Below, one piece after another: positions 51,887-60,630 of a DNA stretch of 64,000 nt. The notes under the pieces are model-generated. The model saw nothing but the letters and a program-made list of their open reading frames with translations. It was not told where the DNA came from and searched no databases. Source of the DNA: a virus; the IMG/VR virus record IMGVR_UViG_3300022562_001990, positions 1 to 64,000 of that record; one strand, given 5' to 3'. The stretch's first letter is position 1, and each line of letters opens with the position of its first letter. Position numbers and translations under genes: made by a program.

Positions 51887-54800
51887 ATGGAAACGCTTGA
51901 TTACGGGACGCAGTTCGAGGGACTGAAAAAGGACGTCGTTGCTGCGTTCACGAAGGCGTTGGACATCCAGGCGAAGGGAACGAATCGCCAGATCCGGGTC
52001 AACAAGGTCTGGATCGACGACACGAAGAACTCGTCGGACTGGGAATCTCAGAGAGAAGCCGTTCGAAAAGACAAGACCTGGGGCGTCCCGGTCTACGCAT
52101 CGCTGGACCTCATCGACCGAAAGACCGGAAAGGTCTTTTCATCGGCAAAGCGTATCAAGGTTGCGACGCTTCCCAAGAACACCGACCTCGGAAGCTTCAT
52201 CGTCGACGGAAAGCACTACCAGGTGCAGAACCAGCTCCGGCGAAAGCCTGGCATCTACGTCACCGAGAAGAAGACTGGCGAGAAGAAGACCGAGATCAAC
52301 ATCAAGGGCCGCCCCTTCGACATCGAATACAACGATCAGGAGGCGACGTTCGGATTCATTCGGGGGCAGAACAAGACGCCGATCCCCCTCTATCCCATCC
52401 TCTCGAGGATTGGTATTTCCGACTCGGCTTTGGCGAAAGCCTGGGGCGAAGACGTCCTTGCGGCGAACAAAGCCGTTCCCAAAAAGCAGCAAGAGACGGC
52501 GGTCATCAAGGCGGCCGAGTACCTTACCGGCAGCAAGCTGGATTCTCCTGATGCCGCAGCAAAGGCCATCGCCGACTACCTCGAGGACACGGAGCTGCGT
52601 CCAGAGGTCACCAAGGAGACTGTCGGGAAGGCGTTCGAAAACGCTTCCCCGGAGGCAGTCTTTCGCGGCTCCATCGAGCTCCTCAAGGCTGCCCGTGGAG
52701 AACGGAAGCCCGACGATCGCCAGGCGCTCGAGTTCAAAAAGGTCATGGGGACAAGGGATCTCATCCGCGAGCGCTTGCTGCAAGAGAGCGGTGAGCTCGC
52801 GCCTAAGCTGGCCGAGTTTCGCAAGAAGGTCTACTGGCGACTGAACAATCGCAAGGCCCCGCCAACGGATATCTCGAAGCTGGTGAGCTCGAACGAGTTC
52901 ACCCCTGCGGTGACAAACTTCTTCACTCAGTCCCAGCTTGCGAGCACTACCGACCAGACAAATCCACTGAACATCCTCAACGGAATGTCGAAGGTCACGA
53001 TTCTTGGCGAGGGCGGCGTCTCGTCTGAGAACGTGATCCGAGACGAAGAGCGCGGGGTCCATCCATCGCACCTCGGCTTCCTTGACCCGATCCACACCCC
53101 AGACTCGGGGAAGATCGGCGTGGTTGGAAACCTCCCGCTTGGCGTGAAGCGTCAGGGCGATAGCCTGATGACGAGGATCTTCGACCCGAAGACCAAGAAG
53201 TCTCGCTATGTCTCTCCGTCTGAGATGCGCAGCCTGAACGTGGCGTTCCCGGACCAGTACAAAAACGGCGAGTTCATCGACGAGAAGGTGAAAGCTCTCC
53301 TCAAGGACAACGAGCTCGGCATTGTCGATGCCTCGAAGATCGACGCTGTCCTAGCGTCACCGAAGCAAGCCTTCTCGATTTCCTCCAACACCATCCCATT
53401 CCTGCCGTCGGCCCAGGGCGTTCGTGCCCAAATGGCAACGAAGATGCTCGAGCAGGCAATTCCTCTCGCTGAGCGAGAAGCGCCGCTTGTGCAAGTGAAG
53501 GCTGGCCGGTCAACGATGGAGGAAGGGATCGGAGAGGGCTTTTCGGTACGCGCCCTCGAGGACGGCGTGGTTGAGAAGGTGACCCCCAACAGAATCATCA
53601 TCGCCACAAAGGACGGGAAGGTCGAGCAGCCAATCTTCAACAACCTGAAGCTCAACAAAAAGGCGTTTCTCCATGGTGAGCCAACTGTCAAAGAGGGCGA
53701 CCAGGTCAAGAAGGGGCAGGTAATAGCCGACTCCAACTTCACCAGGGACGGCACCCTGGCGATTGGTACGAACCTTCGCGCTGCCTACGTCCCATACAAG
53801 GGCCTCAACTTCGAGGACGGCATTGTCATCACCGAGACAGCTGCCAAGAAGCTTTCGAGTGAGCACATTCATGAGCATGCGGTCTCTCCCGACAAGGGCG
53901 ACGAATACGACCTCGACGCCTTCCTTGCCTGGGATCCGGGGCGACTCGATGTAGAGCAGCAGAAGAAGCTCGACAAAGATGGCATCGTTCGGAAGGGTCA
54001 GATCGTCAAGAGGGGCGACCCGCTCTGGGTCGGAACCAGAGAGAACAGGCAGGACCCTGAGTATATCGCCATGAGGAAGATCTCGCCGAACGCAAAGCCT
54101 AGGCGAGGCCACATGGAGTCGTGGACCAATGACGTCGACGGAGAGGTCGTCGATGTCGTCAAGACCGGGAAGAAGGTCAAGGTCTACGTCAAGACGAAAG
54201 AGCCAGCGCAGATCGGCGACAAGCTCACAAACCGGCACGGCGGCAAAGGCATCATCACGAAGATCATTCCAGACGGCGAGGCTCCCCATACAGGAGACGG
54301 AGAGAACGTCGACATCCTTCTGAACCCTCACGGCATTGTCAGTCGAATCAACCCCTCCCAGATGCTCGAAACCGCGGCGGCCAAGATGGCCGACAAGCTG
54401 AACGCCACTTATGTGGTCGACAACTTTTCCGGCGAAGACTACGTCGAGACCATCAAGAAGGAGCTCGAAAAGACGAAGGTGTCCGACAAGGAGCTCCTGT
54501 TCGATCCGCACTCCAAGGACCCACTGGGGGAAGTGCTTGTGGGACCGCAGTATTTCCTGAAGCTCAACAAGCAGGCGACCTCGCAGTTTTCGGCCAGGTC
54601 TGATGGCAAGTACGACGCGAACAAGTCTCCTCTGCGCGGTGGCGAGGACGGCGCAAAGTCACTCGACCTTCTCACCTTCTACTCGATGCTCTCCCATGGC
54701 AGCCGCGCCAACCTACGAGAGATGGCCACCTACAAGGCGTCGAAGAACGACCACTTCTGGAACTGGCTAAAGGGTGGCCACAAGAGCGGCATGGTGAAGC

Positions 54801-57800
54801 CGCCGCCGGTGCCAACCTTTGCCTACAACAAATTCGAAGCCTACTTGAAGGGGGCTGGCGTCAACGTCCAGCGCCGCGGATCCAAGATGGTCCTCGGTCC
54901 CATGACGGACGAGCACACTGCCAGGCTCTCAAACGGCGCGATCAAGGAGCCGCTCTTCGTCCGGGGCAAAGACCTTCGAGAAGAGAAGGGTGGGCTCATG
55001 GATATCGACATCACAGGTGGCCGCCAGGGCGACAAGTGGTCTCACATCGAGCTGGCAGAGCCAATTCCGAACCCTGCGTTTGAGAAGCCAATCCGCACTC
55101 TGACGGGACTGAACCAGGCCCAGTACAACGGCCTTACGTCAGGGAAGCTCTTTGTCGATCCCGAGACGGGGGAGTGGGCAGAGTCGGGTGTCACCGGAGG
55201 TGCTGGCCTCCAGGCGATGCTCAGGCAGATCGACATCGATGATGAGATCAAAAAGAAGACCGACGAAGCGAAGACGGCAAAGACAACTGCAAAGCTGGAT
55301 GCTGCAAACAAGAGCCTGAAGTACCTCTCCGCTCTGAAGAAGTTGAACCTTCGGCCGGAGGATGCGTACATCCAGACGAAAATTCCGGTTCTACCGCCCC
55401 AGTTTCGACCGGTCATTGAGCTCGAGGGCGGACAGCTCTCGAACCCCGGCGTGAACACGCTCTACCGAGATGTAGGCCTCATCAACAACGAGCTCGAGTG
55501 GCAGAAGACCGTCCCCTATCTCACCGACGAGATCAAGGCTGAGCTCCGCGAGGACCTCTACAACGGAACGAAGGCAGTTGCTGGTCTTGGTGACCCGATC
55601 TTCAGGTACCCACAGAAACGGTCTCCAAAGGGCCTTATCACGCAGATCACGGGCGCACCAAAGTCGGGGAAAGAGGGCATGTTCATCAAGAAGGTCCTCA
55701 AGCGCAACCAGGACCTTGTCGGCCGCGGAACCATCATTCCTGAGCCAAAGCTCGGCTTGGACGAGGTTGGCCTCCCGGAGGAGATGTCGTGGAATCTTTT
55801 CGAGCCATTCGTCACAAGGCGGCTCGTCAACAGCGCCGGCAAGTCGCCACTCATGGCAGCCGAGGAAGTTCGAAAGCGCACTCCTGTTGCCAAGGCAGCC
55901 CTCGAGGCTGAGATGGCCGAACGGCCAGTCCTACTCAATCGGGCACCGTCCCTTCACAAGTTCTCCATCATGGCCTTCAAGCCTCGCCTCACAGATGGCA
56001 AGGCAATCAAGATTCCACCGCTTGTCGTGAAGGGGTTCAACGCCGACTTCGATGGTGACGCAATGACGGTTCACGTACCCGTGCTCACCGAGGCGGTGCA
56101 GGAGGCGGAGCGCATGCTCCCATCCAACAACCTGTTCAACCCAGGTACCGGTGGCATCATGACGCAGCCGCAGAACGAAGCTGCGCTTGGTCTCTACATG
56201 ATGTCCAAGGATCCTCAGAAGAGCGAGAGCATCATCAAGGAGCTCCCCAAGCCACTGCAGGAAAAGTATCGCGGCGTCGAGCTCAACAAAAAGAACCTCG
56301 GCAACCTCATGAAGGACATGGCCGAGGTGGCGCCTCGCGAGCACGGAAAGGTCATCGACAAGCTCAAGGCCATGGGCGATGAGCACACCTACAAGACCGG
56401 GTTCTCCGTTGGCATCAACGATCTAACCCCGGCCATTCCGGAGCGAGACAAGATCTTCAAGAAGACTGAGCAGAGCATCGCAAAGCTGAAACTCAGTGAC
56501 CCGAAGGGCGTCGAGAGAGCGCGAGAGATTCTCGACAAGGCCAATGGCGAGCTCGAGGAGGCCATGAAGAAGCGTCTTGGAGAACAAGACAACAACTTCG
56601 ACCTGATGGTTCGCTCTGGAGCCAGAGGCAACATCACCCAGCTCAAGCAGATCGTTTCGTCGCCATTCATGGTTCCAGACCACAAAGGCGACCCCATCCC
56701 TCTCCCTGTCACTAGGTCTTTCGCCCAGGGCCTCAAGTTCTCTGACTACTGGAATACGCTCTACGGGGCGCGAACTGTTGCAACCGAAAAGCAACTCCAG
56801 ACCAGTGTCCCCGGTGCCTTCAACAAGGACATCATGGCGGCATCGATCACCAATGTCGTTGCCGACAGCGACTGCAAAACATCCAAGGGCCTCGAGATCG
56901 GAATCGACAGCCCAGATGTAGAGGATCGGTTTCTGGCAAAGGATGTTTCTGTCAACGGAACCATCATTGCGAGAGCTGGAAACCCTGTCACCCCTGGGCT
57001 CCTCAACACCATGCGAGAGCGACACGTTGGGAAGGTCGAAGTGCGGTCTCCGTTGACCTGCAAGCTCCCTAAGGGAACTTGTGCAAAGTGCTACGGGCTT
57101 ACCGAGAATGGGCAGCTTCCTGCGATCGGCGACAACATCGGCGCCATCTCCGGGCAGGCTCTCAGTGAACCCTTGACCCAGATGACGCTCCGAACCTTCC
57201 ATTCCGGCGGCGTGTCTCAGGCCCGCGGCGTAGCAACGGGCTACGACAAGATCGACAAGCTTCTCAAGATGCAGAAGATCAAGCGCGGCAAGGCCACTCT
57301 CGCCCAGGTCAGCGGCAAGGTGGAATCCGTCAAGGAGGCGCCAGGTGGAACGGGCAAGAACGTGAAGATTGGGAAGACGACCCACTTCATCCCGAACGAG
57401 CTCTGGGAGCCGTCGATGGTCAGGACCGGGAAGTCGGTCGAGAAGGGCGACATCCTGTCTGCCGGACTGGCGCAGCCGAACGAGCTTGCCGATCTCAAGG
57501 GAATGCTCCCCGCCCAGGAGTACATCTCCAGCCAGGTGCAGGACGCCTACCAGAAGCAAGGCGTTCCCATCAAACGGCGCGCTGTCGAAACGGTGCTCAG
57601 AGCTGTCGGGAACACGACGAAGGTGCTCGACCCGGGCGACAGCGGGTTCCTCCCCGGAGACATTGCCCCCTACACAGCCGTCGAGGACTTCAACAACAAG
57701 TCGCTCGGCAAGAAGATGATCGAAGAGGCTCTCGGGCACCGCCTTCAGGAGGATATGCCTGGCGTGAAAAAGGGGACCGTCATCACCGAGAGGGTCAAGA

Positions 57801-58075
57801 ACATCCTCGAAAGGGCAGGTATCAGCAAGGTCGAGGTCGGCCCCAAGCCCATCGATCACCAGCCCTTCCTCTCAGGAATTCAGCGAGCTCCGCTGATGCG
57901 AGACGACTGGATGAGCCAGATGGGCTACCAGTACCTCAAAGATGCCATAATCGAGGGCGCAGGTTCCGCCGGTGAGTCAGACATCCACGGATATTCGCCC
58001 ATCCCAGCCTTCGCCTATGGCGCGGAGTTTGGCGATGAGCCGGCCGGCCTCTCGAAGAAGAAGGGCGTGTACTGA
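51887..58075 (+). CDS. rpoBC: Single-chain RNA polymerase: fused beta and beta-prime subunits
   Basis: 2062 residues. The beta part (about 1-1030) has RGVHPSHLGFLDPIHTPDSG (H392), YKGLNFEDGIVITE, GDKLTNRHGGKGIITKI (R783, H784, K787) and NPHGIVSRINPSQMLE (from 813). The beta-prime part starts near 1035 (GGLMDIDITGG) and reads into HIELAEPIPNP. The N-terminal zinc finger found there in bacterial beta-prime is absent. Then come VLPPQFRPVIELEGG, ERPVLLNRAPSLHKFSI and the catalytic NADFDGDAM, with Mg-binding D1387, D1389 and D1391 (the usual Gln is Ala). The second zinc site is kept (C1663, C1725, C1732, C1735), as is the trigger-loop region MTLRTFHSGG (from 1766). It is about 700 residues shorter than E. 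coli beta plus beta-prime. No alpha or omega gene is in the window. It should be a DNA-dependent RNA polymerase core for phage transcription. Confidence 0.93.
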   Translation: METLDYGTQFEGLKKDVVAAFTKALDIQAKGTNRQIRVNKVWIDDTKNSSDWESQREAVRKDKTWGVPVYASLDLIDRKTGKVFSSAKRIKVATLPKNTDLGSFIVDGKHYQVQNQLRRKPGIYVTEKKTGEKKTEINIKGRPFDIEYNDQEATFGFIRGQNKTPIPLYPILSRIGISDSALAKAWGEDVLAANKAVPKKQQETAVIKAAEYLTGSKLDSPDAAAKAIADYLEDTELRPEVTKETVGKAFENASPEAVFRGSIELLKAARGERKPDDRQALEFKKVMGTRDLIRERLLQESGELAPKLAEFRKKVYWRLNNRKAPPTDISKLVSSNEFTPAVTNFFTQSQLASTTDQTNPLNILNGMSKVTILGEGGVSSENVIRDEERGVHPSHLGFLDPIHTPDSGKIGVVGNLPLGVKRQGDSLMTRIFDPKTKKSRYVSPSEMRSLNVAFPDQYKNGEFIDEKVKALLKDNELGIVDASKIDAVLASPKQAFSISSNTIPFLPSAQGVRAQMATKMLEQAIPLAEREAPLVQVKAGRSTMEEGIGEGFSVRALEDGVVEKVTPNRIIIATKDGKVEQPIFNNLKLNKKAFLHGEPTVKEGDQVKKGQVIADSNFTRDGTLAIGTNLRAAYVPYKGLNFEDGIVITETAAKKLSSEHIHEHAVSPDKGDEYDLDAFLAWDPGRLDVEQQKKLDKDGIVRKGQIVKRGDPLWVGTRENRQDPEYIAMRKISPNAKPRRGHMESWTNDVDGEVVDVVKTGKKVKVYVKTKEPAQIGDKLTNRHGGKGIITKIIPDGEAPHTGDGENVDILLNPHGIVSRINPSQMLETAAAKMADKLNATYVVDNFSGEDYVETIKKELEKTKVSDKELLFDPHSKDPLGEVLVGPQYFLKLNKQATSQFSARSDGKYDANKSPLRGGEDGAKSLDLLTFYSMLSHGSRANLREMATYKASKNDHFWNWLKGGHKSGMVKPPPVPTFAYNKFEAYLKGAGVNVQRRGSKMVLGPMTDEHTARLSNGAIKEPLFVRGKDLREEKGGLMDIDITGGRQGDKWSHIELAEPIPNPAFEKPIRTLTGLNQAQYNGLTSGKLFVDPETGEWAESGVTGGAGLQAMLRQIDIDDEIKKKTDEAKTAKTTAKLDAANKSLKYLSALKKLNLRPEDAYIQTKIPVLPPQFRPVIELEGGQLSNPGVNTLYRDVGLINNELEWQKTVPYLTDEIKAELREDLYNGTKAVAGLGDPIFRYPQKRSPKGLITQITGAPKSGKEGMFIKKVLKRNQDLVGRGTIIPEPKLGLDEVGLPEEMSWNLFEPFVTRRLVNSAGKSPLMAAEEVRKRTPVAKAALEAEMAERPVLLNRAPSLHKFSIMAFKPRLTDGKAIKIPPLVVKGFNADFDGDAMTVHVPVLTEAVQEAERMLPSNNLFNPGTGGIMTQPQNEAALGLYMMSKDPQKSESIIKELPKPLQEKYRGVELNKKNLGNLMKDMAEVAPREHGKVIDKLKAMGDEHTYKTGFSVGINDLTPAIPERDKIFKKTEQSIAKLKLSDPKGVERAREILDKANGELEEAMKKRLGEQDNNFDLMVRSGARGNITQLKQIVSSPFMVPDHKGDPIPLPVTRSFAQGLKFSDYWNTLYGARTVATEKQLQTSVPGAFNKDIMAASITNVVADSDCKTSKGLEIGIDSPDVEDRFLAKDVSVNGTIIARAGNPVTPGLLNTMRERHVGKVEVRSPLTCKLPKGTCAKCYGLTENGQLPAIGDNIGAISGQALSEPLTQMTLRTFHSGGVSQARGVATGYDKIDKLLKMQKIKRGKATLAQVSGKVESVKEAPGGTGKNVKIGKTTHFIPNELWEPSMVRTGKSVEKGDILSAGLAQPNELADLKGMLPAQEYISSQVQDAYQKQGVPIKRRAVETVLRAVGNTTKVLDPGDSGFLPGDIAPYTAVEDFNNKSLGKKMIEEALGHRLQEDMPGVKKGTVITERVKNILERAGISKVEVGPKPIDHQPFLSGIQRAPLMRDDWMSQMGYQYLKDAIIEGAGSAGESDIHGYSPIPAFAYGAEFGDEPAGLSKKKGVY

Positions 58076-59079
58076 TGGATGAGATCGAATACCCAGGAAT
58101 CCCTCCGCGAGAGAAAAGAGAGGAAGACAACTTCCTGCCTGCCCTCGCCGGGGCAGCGTCGCTGTTCCTCACGCCAAAGATGCTTGAGCCATACGGCAGG
58201 ATCCCGCTCGAGATGTACGAGAAGTCCACTGCCGACCTGGCGATCAAGGCTCCCCAGGGAACTCCTCTCGAGCAGATCGCAGAGTTCACGCCGGATGAGG
58301 TTCAAAAGATCCGAGGGTTCGCCGACAGGAAGGGCGTCACGGCAGCAATCGAGGCCGCCGGGCCTGGAGAAGGAAGCCACTTCGCCCTCCGTGGCATTGG
58401 GGATGAGGGCGTTGTCAGGCTGGGCAAGAGCCACGTTCCGAGTGCCCTTCACGAGATCGGCCACGCCTCTCCCATCCTAGGAAGCCGCGGTCTTCGAGAC
58501 ACCTCTCTCATTGGCCACTCTCTCTCGCGAGGCCGGCCAGGAAAGCTACTCCGCGCAGCAATCGGCCTGAACCTTCTCCGCGACCAGGAGGACGCTGGTG
58601 AGCTCTCCCAGTTCGCCTACGAGAATGCGCCAGCCCTCATGGGGGCCACCTATGCCCCGATGCTCCTCGAGGAGGCCCGTGCGAGCGGTCACGCCATCGC
58701 AGGAGGTAAAAAATTCGGCCCTGGAGCCATGGAGACTGCCAAGTCGATGGCGCCGGCCTTCGGGACCTATCTCACGAGAGCGCTTGCCCCCATCATTGCG
58801 GCTATCGTCACCAAGAGGGTTGTGGAGAGCGTGCGTGGGTCCAAGGACGGCCATGAAAAGGAGGCGCTCGAGCAGACGCCACGCATCCTTCGGGCAAGCG
58901 CGGCTTCGGCCTGGCGAATGAGGCCGCCGGCGGCCAAGCCGAAGACCACGAAGCCGACAAGCAGCCTCTCCGCAAACGGCAAGGAGGTCGCGAAGCTTCA
59001 GCCTCCAAGCAACAAGGCCTACTACCGGGACCTTCTTGAGTCTCTGCACAACCCGGCGCGCGGGTTCCGTAGCACCTAG
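58075..59079 (+). CDS. HExxH zinc metalloprotease-like membrane protein
   Basis: 334 residues, TGATG overlap with the polymerase gene. HEIGHA at residues 126-131 is a zinc-binding HExxH motif, and LLEEARASGHA (E199/E200) is the likely third ligand, as in gluzincin-type metallopeptidases. Hydrophobic segments flank it (LPALAGAASLFLTP near 23-36; TRALAPIIAAIVT near 232-244). The C-terminal 70 residues are basic and disordered. It may cleave virion or host proteins at the membrane. Coupling to the polymerase suggests co-production. Confidence 0.65.
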   Translation: MDEIEYPGIPPREKREEDNFLPALAGAASLFLTPKMLEPYGRIPLEMYEKSTADLAIKAPQGTPLEQIAEFTPDEVQKIRGFADRKGVTAAIEAAGPGEGSHFALRGIGDEGVVRLGKSHVPSALHEIGHASPILGSRGLRDTSLIGHSLSRGRPGKLLRAAIGLNLLRDQEDAGELSQFAYENAPALMGATYAPMLLEEARASGHAIAGGKKFGPGAMETAKSMAPAFGTYLTRALAPIIAAIVTKRVVESVRGSKDGHEKEALEQTPRILRASAASAWRMRPPAAKPKTTKPTSSLSANGKEVAKLQPPSNKAYYRDLLESLHNPARGFRST

Positions 59080-59591
59080 TTTGGCTTCTTGGTGAATCCG
59101 TAGCAGGCGAGATCGGCACCCTTCGTCCCGAGCTCGACGCAAGACTTCTCGCCGTTGTTGTCGCCGTCCATGGGGGCGCTGATGAACCACCTGCAGTCTC
59201 TGCAGCGAAGCTGCTTTCCACGGTACCCGGCCTCTCTGTAGTCCTGCGTCATATTTCTCGAGTCCTCTCGAAGGTGGGCTCTAAGAAAAAGGCGCTCACG
59301 CGCTGCAGGCTCAAGGTCCTTCAGATCTACCCGATGAATGATCAGGTGATCTCTGAAGGCCTTGAGTTCTGCAGGCGGGATTACAACTTCGTTCTCTTCG
59401 AGGAAGGCTTGGAGCTCAACCAGGCTTCCGTCCTCCACGCTGCGTCTGAGGATTTTGCCGAGGGTTTTGATGTGTTCCGGGGTTTGTAGGTCCAGAATCT
59501 TCTTGGCCTCAGCAACGCGCTTTTCAACATCCTCGAGGACTCTCAGCTGCGCGGGGGACAGCTTGCTGCGGTCTAGCTCTTTTGCCTCCAT
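59076..59591 (-). CDS. Protein with C-terminal four-cysteine cluster
   Basis: 171 residues. The first 110 are helical (LSPAQLRVLEDVEKRVAEAK); the C-terminal 50 have CRDCRWF, then C and CYGF, a CxxC plus two-Cys zinc or iron-sulphur-like module. Its stop shares the palindromic CTAG with the stop of the convergent metalloprotease gene. Unknown function. Confidence 0.6.
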   Translation of the reverse strand: MEAKELDRSKLSPAQLRVLEDVEKRVAEAKKILDLQTPEHIKTLGKILRRSVEDGSLVELQAFLEENEVVIPPAELKAFRDHLIIHRVDLKDLEPAARERLFLRAHLREDSRNMTQDYREAGYRGKQLRCRDCRWFISAPMDGDNNGEKSCVELGTKGADLACYGFTKKPN

Positions 59592-59598
59592 AGGACGC

Positions 59599-60087
59599 TC
59601 ATGCTAGCCCAATATGCGCCCCAACGAAATTCCCCAGGTCGCACGGAGGCATCGTTCTGATCCGTCCGAGGTCGTGGGCAACTGATGAGATTGGGCAGTG
59701 CGTCGCGAGATTCGGTGTCCAAGAGAGTATTTGCCTGATATCTCGGGCAATGTACGCCGAATCATCGATGTCCCCTTCGTCGAATCGATCGACACAGCCA
59801 AAGCCATCGGCAAGCTGGTCGGTTTCCTCGACTCGCAGATTGAGGTTCTTCATGACAACCCAGAACGAGTCCGTGTCCGGGGCGACAATCAGAAGCCTCA
59901 GGGCTGCGATTGGGAACGGAGAGCTGCTCCAGCAATAGTTGCCAGAGAGCCCTGCCAGTGGTGGACTGAGCTCACAGAGAAGTCCGTTCTCTTTCACGAA
60001 GAAAGACCCTGTGGGTAGGACGAGGTCTTCCTTTGTCGGGCTTGGCTCTTTCACCCGTTTGTTTTCATGGTGGGCATAGAATAGCAA
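59599..60087 (-). CDS. Hypothetical protein downstream of SSB
   Basis: 162 residues from a TTG at 60087 with an AGGAGG site eight bases away. A mix of beta and helix with IAALRLLIVAPDTDSFWVVM as the hydrophobic core. Follows the SSB gene in the same direction, so it may act in DNA metabolism. No domain recognised; the unusual start lowers the confidence. Confidence 0.55.
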   Translation of the reverse strand: MLFYAHHENKRVKEPSPTKEDLVLPTGSFFVKENGLLCELSPPLAGLSGNYCWSSSPFPIAALRLLIVAPDTDSFWVVMKNLNLRVEETDQLADGFGCVDRFDEGDIDDSAYIARDIRQILSWTPNLATHCPISSVAHDLGRIRTMPPCDLGNFVGAHIGLA

Positions 60088-60114
60088 GGTGGGATCCTCC
60101 TGATACGGGGTTGG

Positions 60115-60534
60115 CTAGAACGGGATGTCGTCGTCGCTGCTTCCCGGTCCAGGATCCTCGTAGTTCCCGTAGCCATCGTTGCCACCTCCGCTGCCGCCGC
60201 CAGACTTCTCCGAAGTCTTCGGGCCAAACTCCCAGTAGGTGCCCTTGCCCTCGGTAGTCCACCTGTCGTTCCCCTCCTTGTCCTGCCACTTGCGGACTTG
60301 GATTTTCGACTTGGTGAAGATCCAATCGCCCTTCTTGAAGAACTTGGCGATGGTCTCTCCGCTTTTGCCCCAGAAGTTCACGTTCCACCAGGTCGTGCGC
60401 TCCTGCTTGTTGCCGTCCTTGTCCTTCCACCTCTCGGTGTCTGCGATTCGGATGGAGGTTACGGTTGTATCGCCAACCGTCCTGGTCTCTGGATCTGCAC
60501 CCAGGTAGCCAGTAAAAACTACTTCGTTTGCCAT
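60115..60534 (-). CDS. ssb: Single-stranded DNA-binding protein
   Basis: 139 residues. An OB-fold beginning VVFTGYLGADPETRTVGDTT, with WWNVNFWGKSGETIAKFFKK, KGDWIFTKSKIQVRKW and a Gly/Asn-rich linker, ending in the acidic tip DDDIPF that recruits partner proteins in bacterial SSBs. It protects single-stranded DNA during phage replication. AAGGAG precedes the ATG; a GGCATAAG motif and a hairpin lie upstream. Confidence 0.92.
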   Translation of the reverse strand: MANEVVFTGYLGADPETRTVGDTTVTSIRIADTERWKDKDGNKQERTTWWNVNFWGKSGETIAKFFKKGDWIFTKSKIQVRKWQDKEGNDRWTTEGKGTYWEFGPKTSEKSGGGSGGGNDGYGNYEDPGPGSSDDDIPF

Positions 60535-60553
60535 TTGATTTCTTTCTCCTTCC

Positions 60554-60571
60554 TCAGCACCCGCTGAGGTT
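60554..60571. terminator. Hairpin in the ssb leader, possible + strand terminator
   Basis: CCTCAGC pairs with GCTGAGG across a four-base ACCC loop. On the + strand it is followed by TTTTAGTT, as a weak intrinsic terminator would be. On the minus strand it sits between the GGCATAAG motif and the SSB ribosome-binding site and could act as a translational operator. Confidence 0.45.
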
Positions 60572-60589
60572 TTAGTTGTACAAGTACCT

Positions 60590-60597
60590 TATGCCAG
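60590..60597 (-). promoter_or_regulatory. Candidate phage promoter motif GGCATAAG (copy 6)
   Basis: GGCATAAG on the minus strand, 55 bases before the ssb ATG, in the 96-bp divergent gap to the spike gene at 60631. On the + side of the gap no strong promoter is seen. Confidence 0.55.
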
Positions 60598-60630
60598 CAG
60601 ATTGCGTGTCCTCTGGGGTAACATGGCGGT

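Noticed and set aside
60065-60090. GGGCATAGAATAG on the + strand as a reversed promoter copy
   Set aside because: It differs from GGCATAAG in the last bases and lies within the coding region of the 59599 gene.
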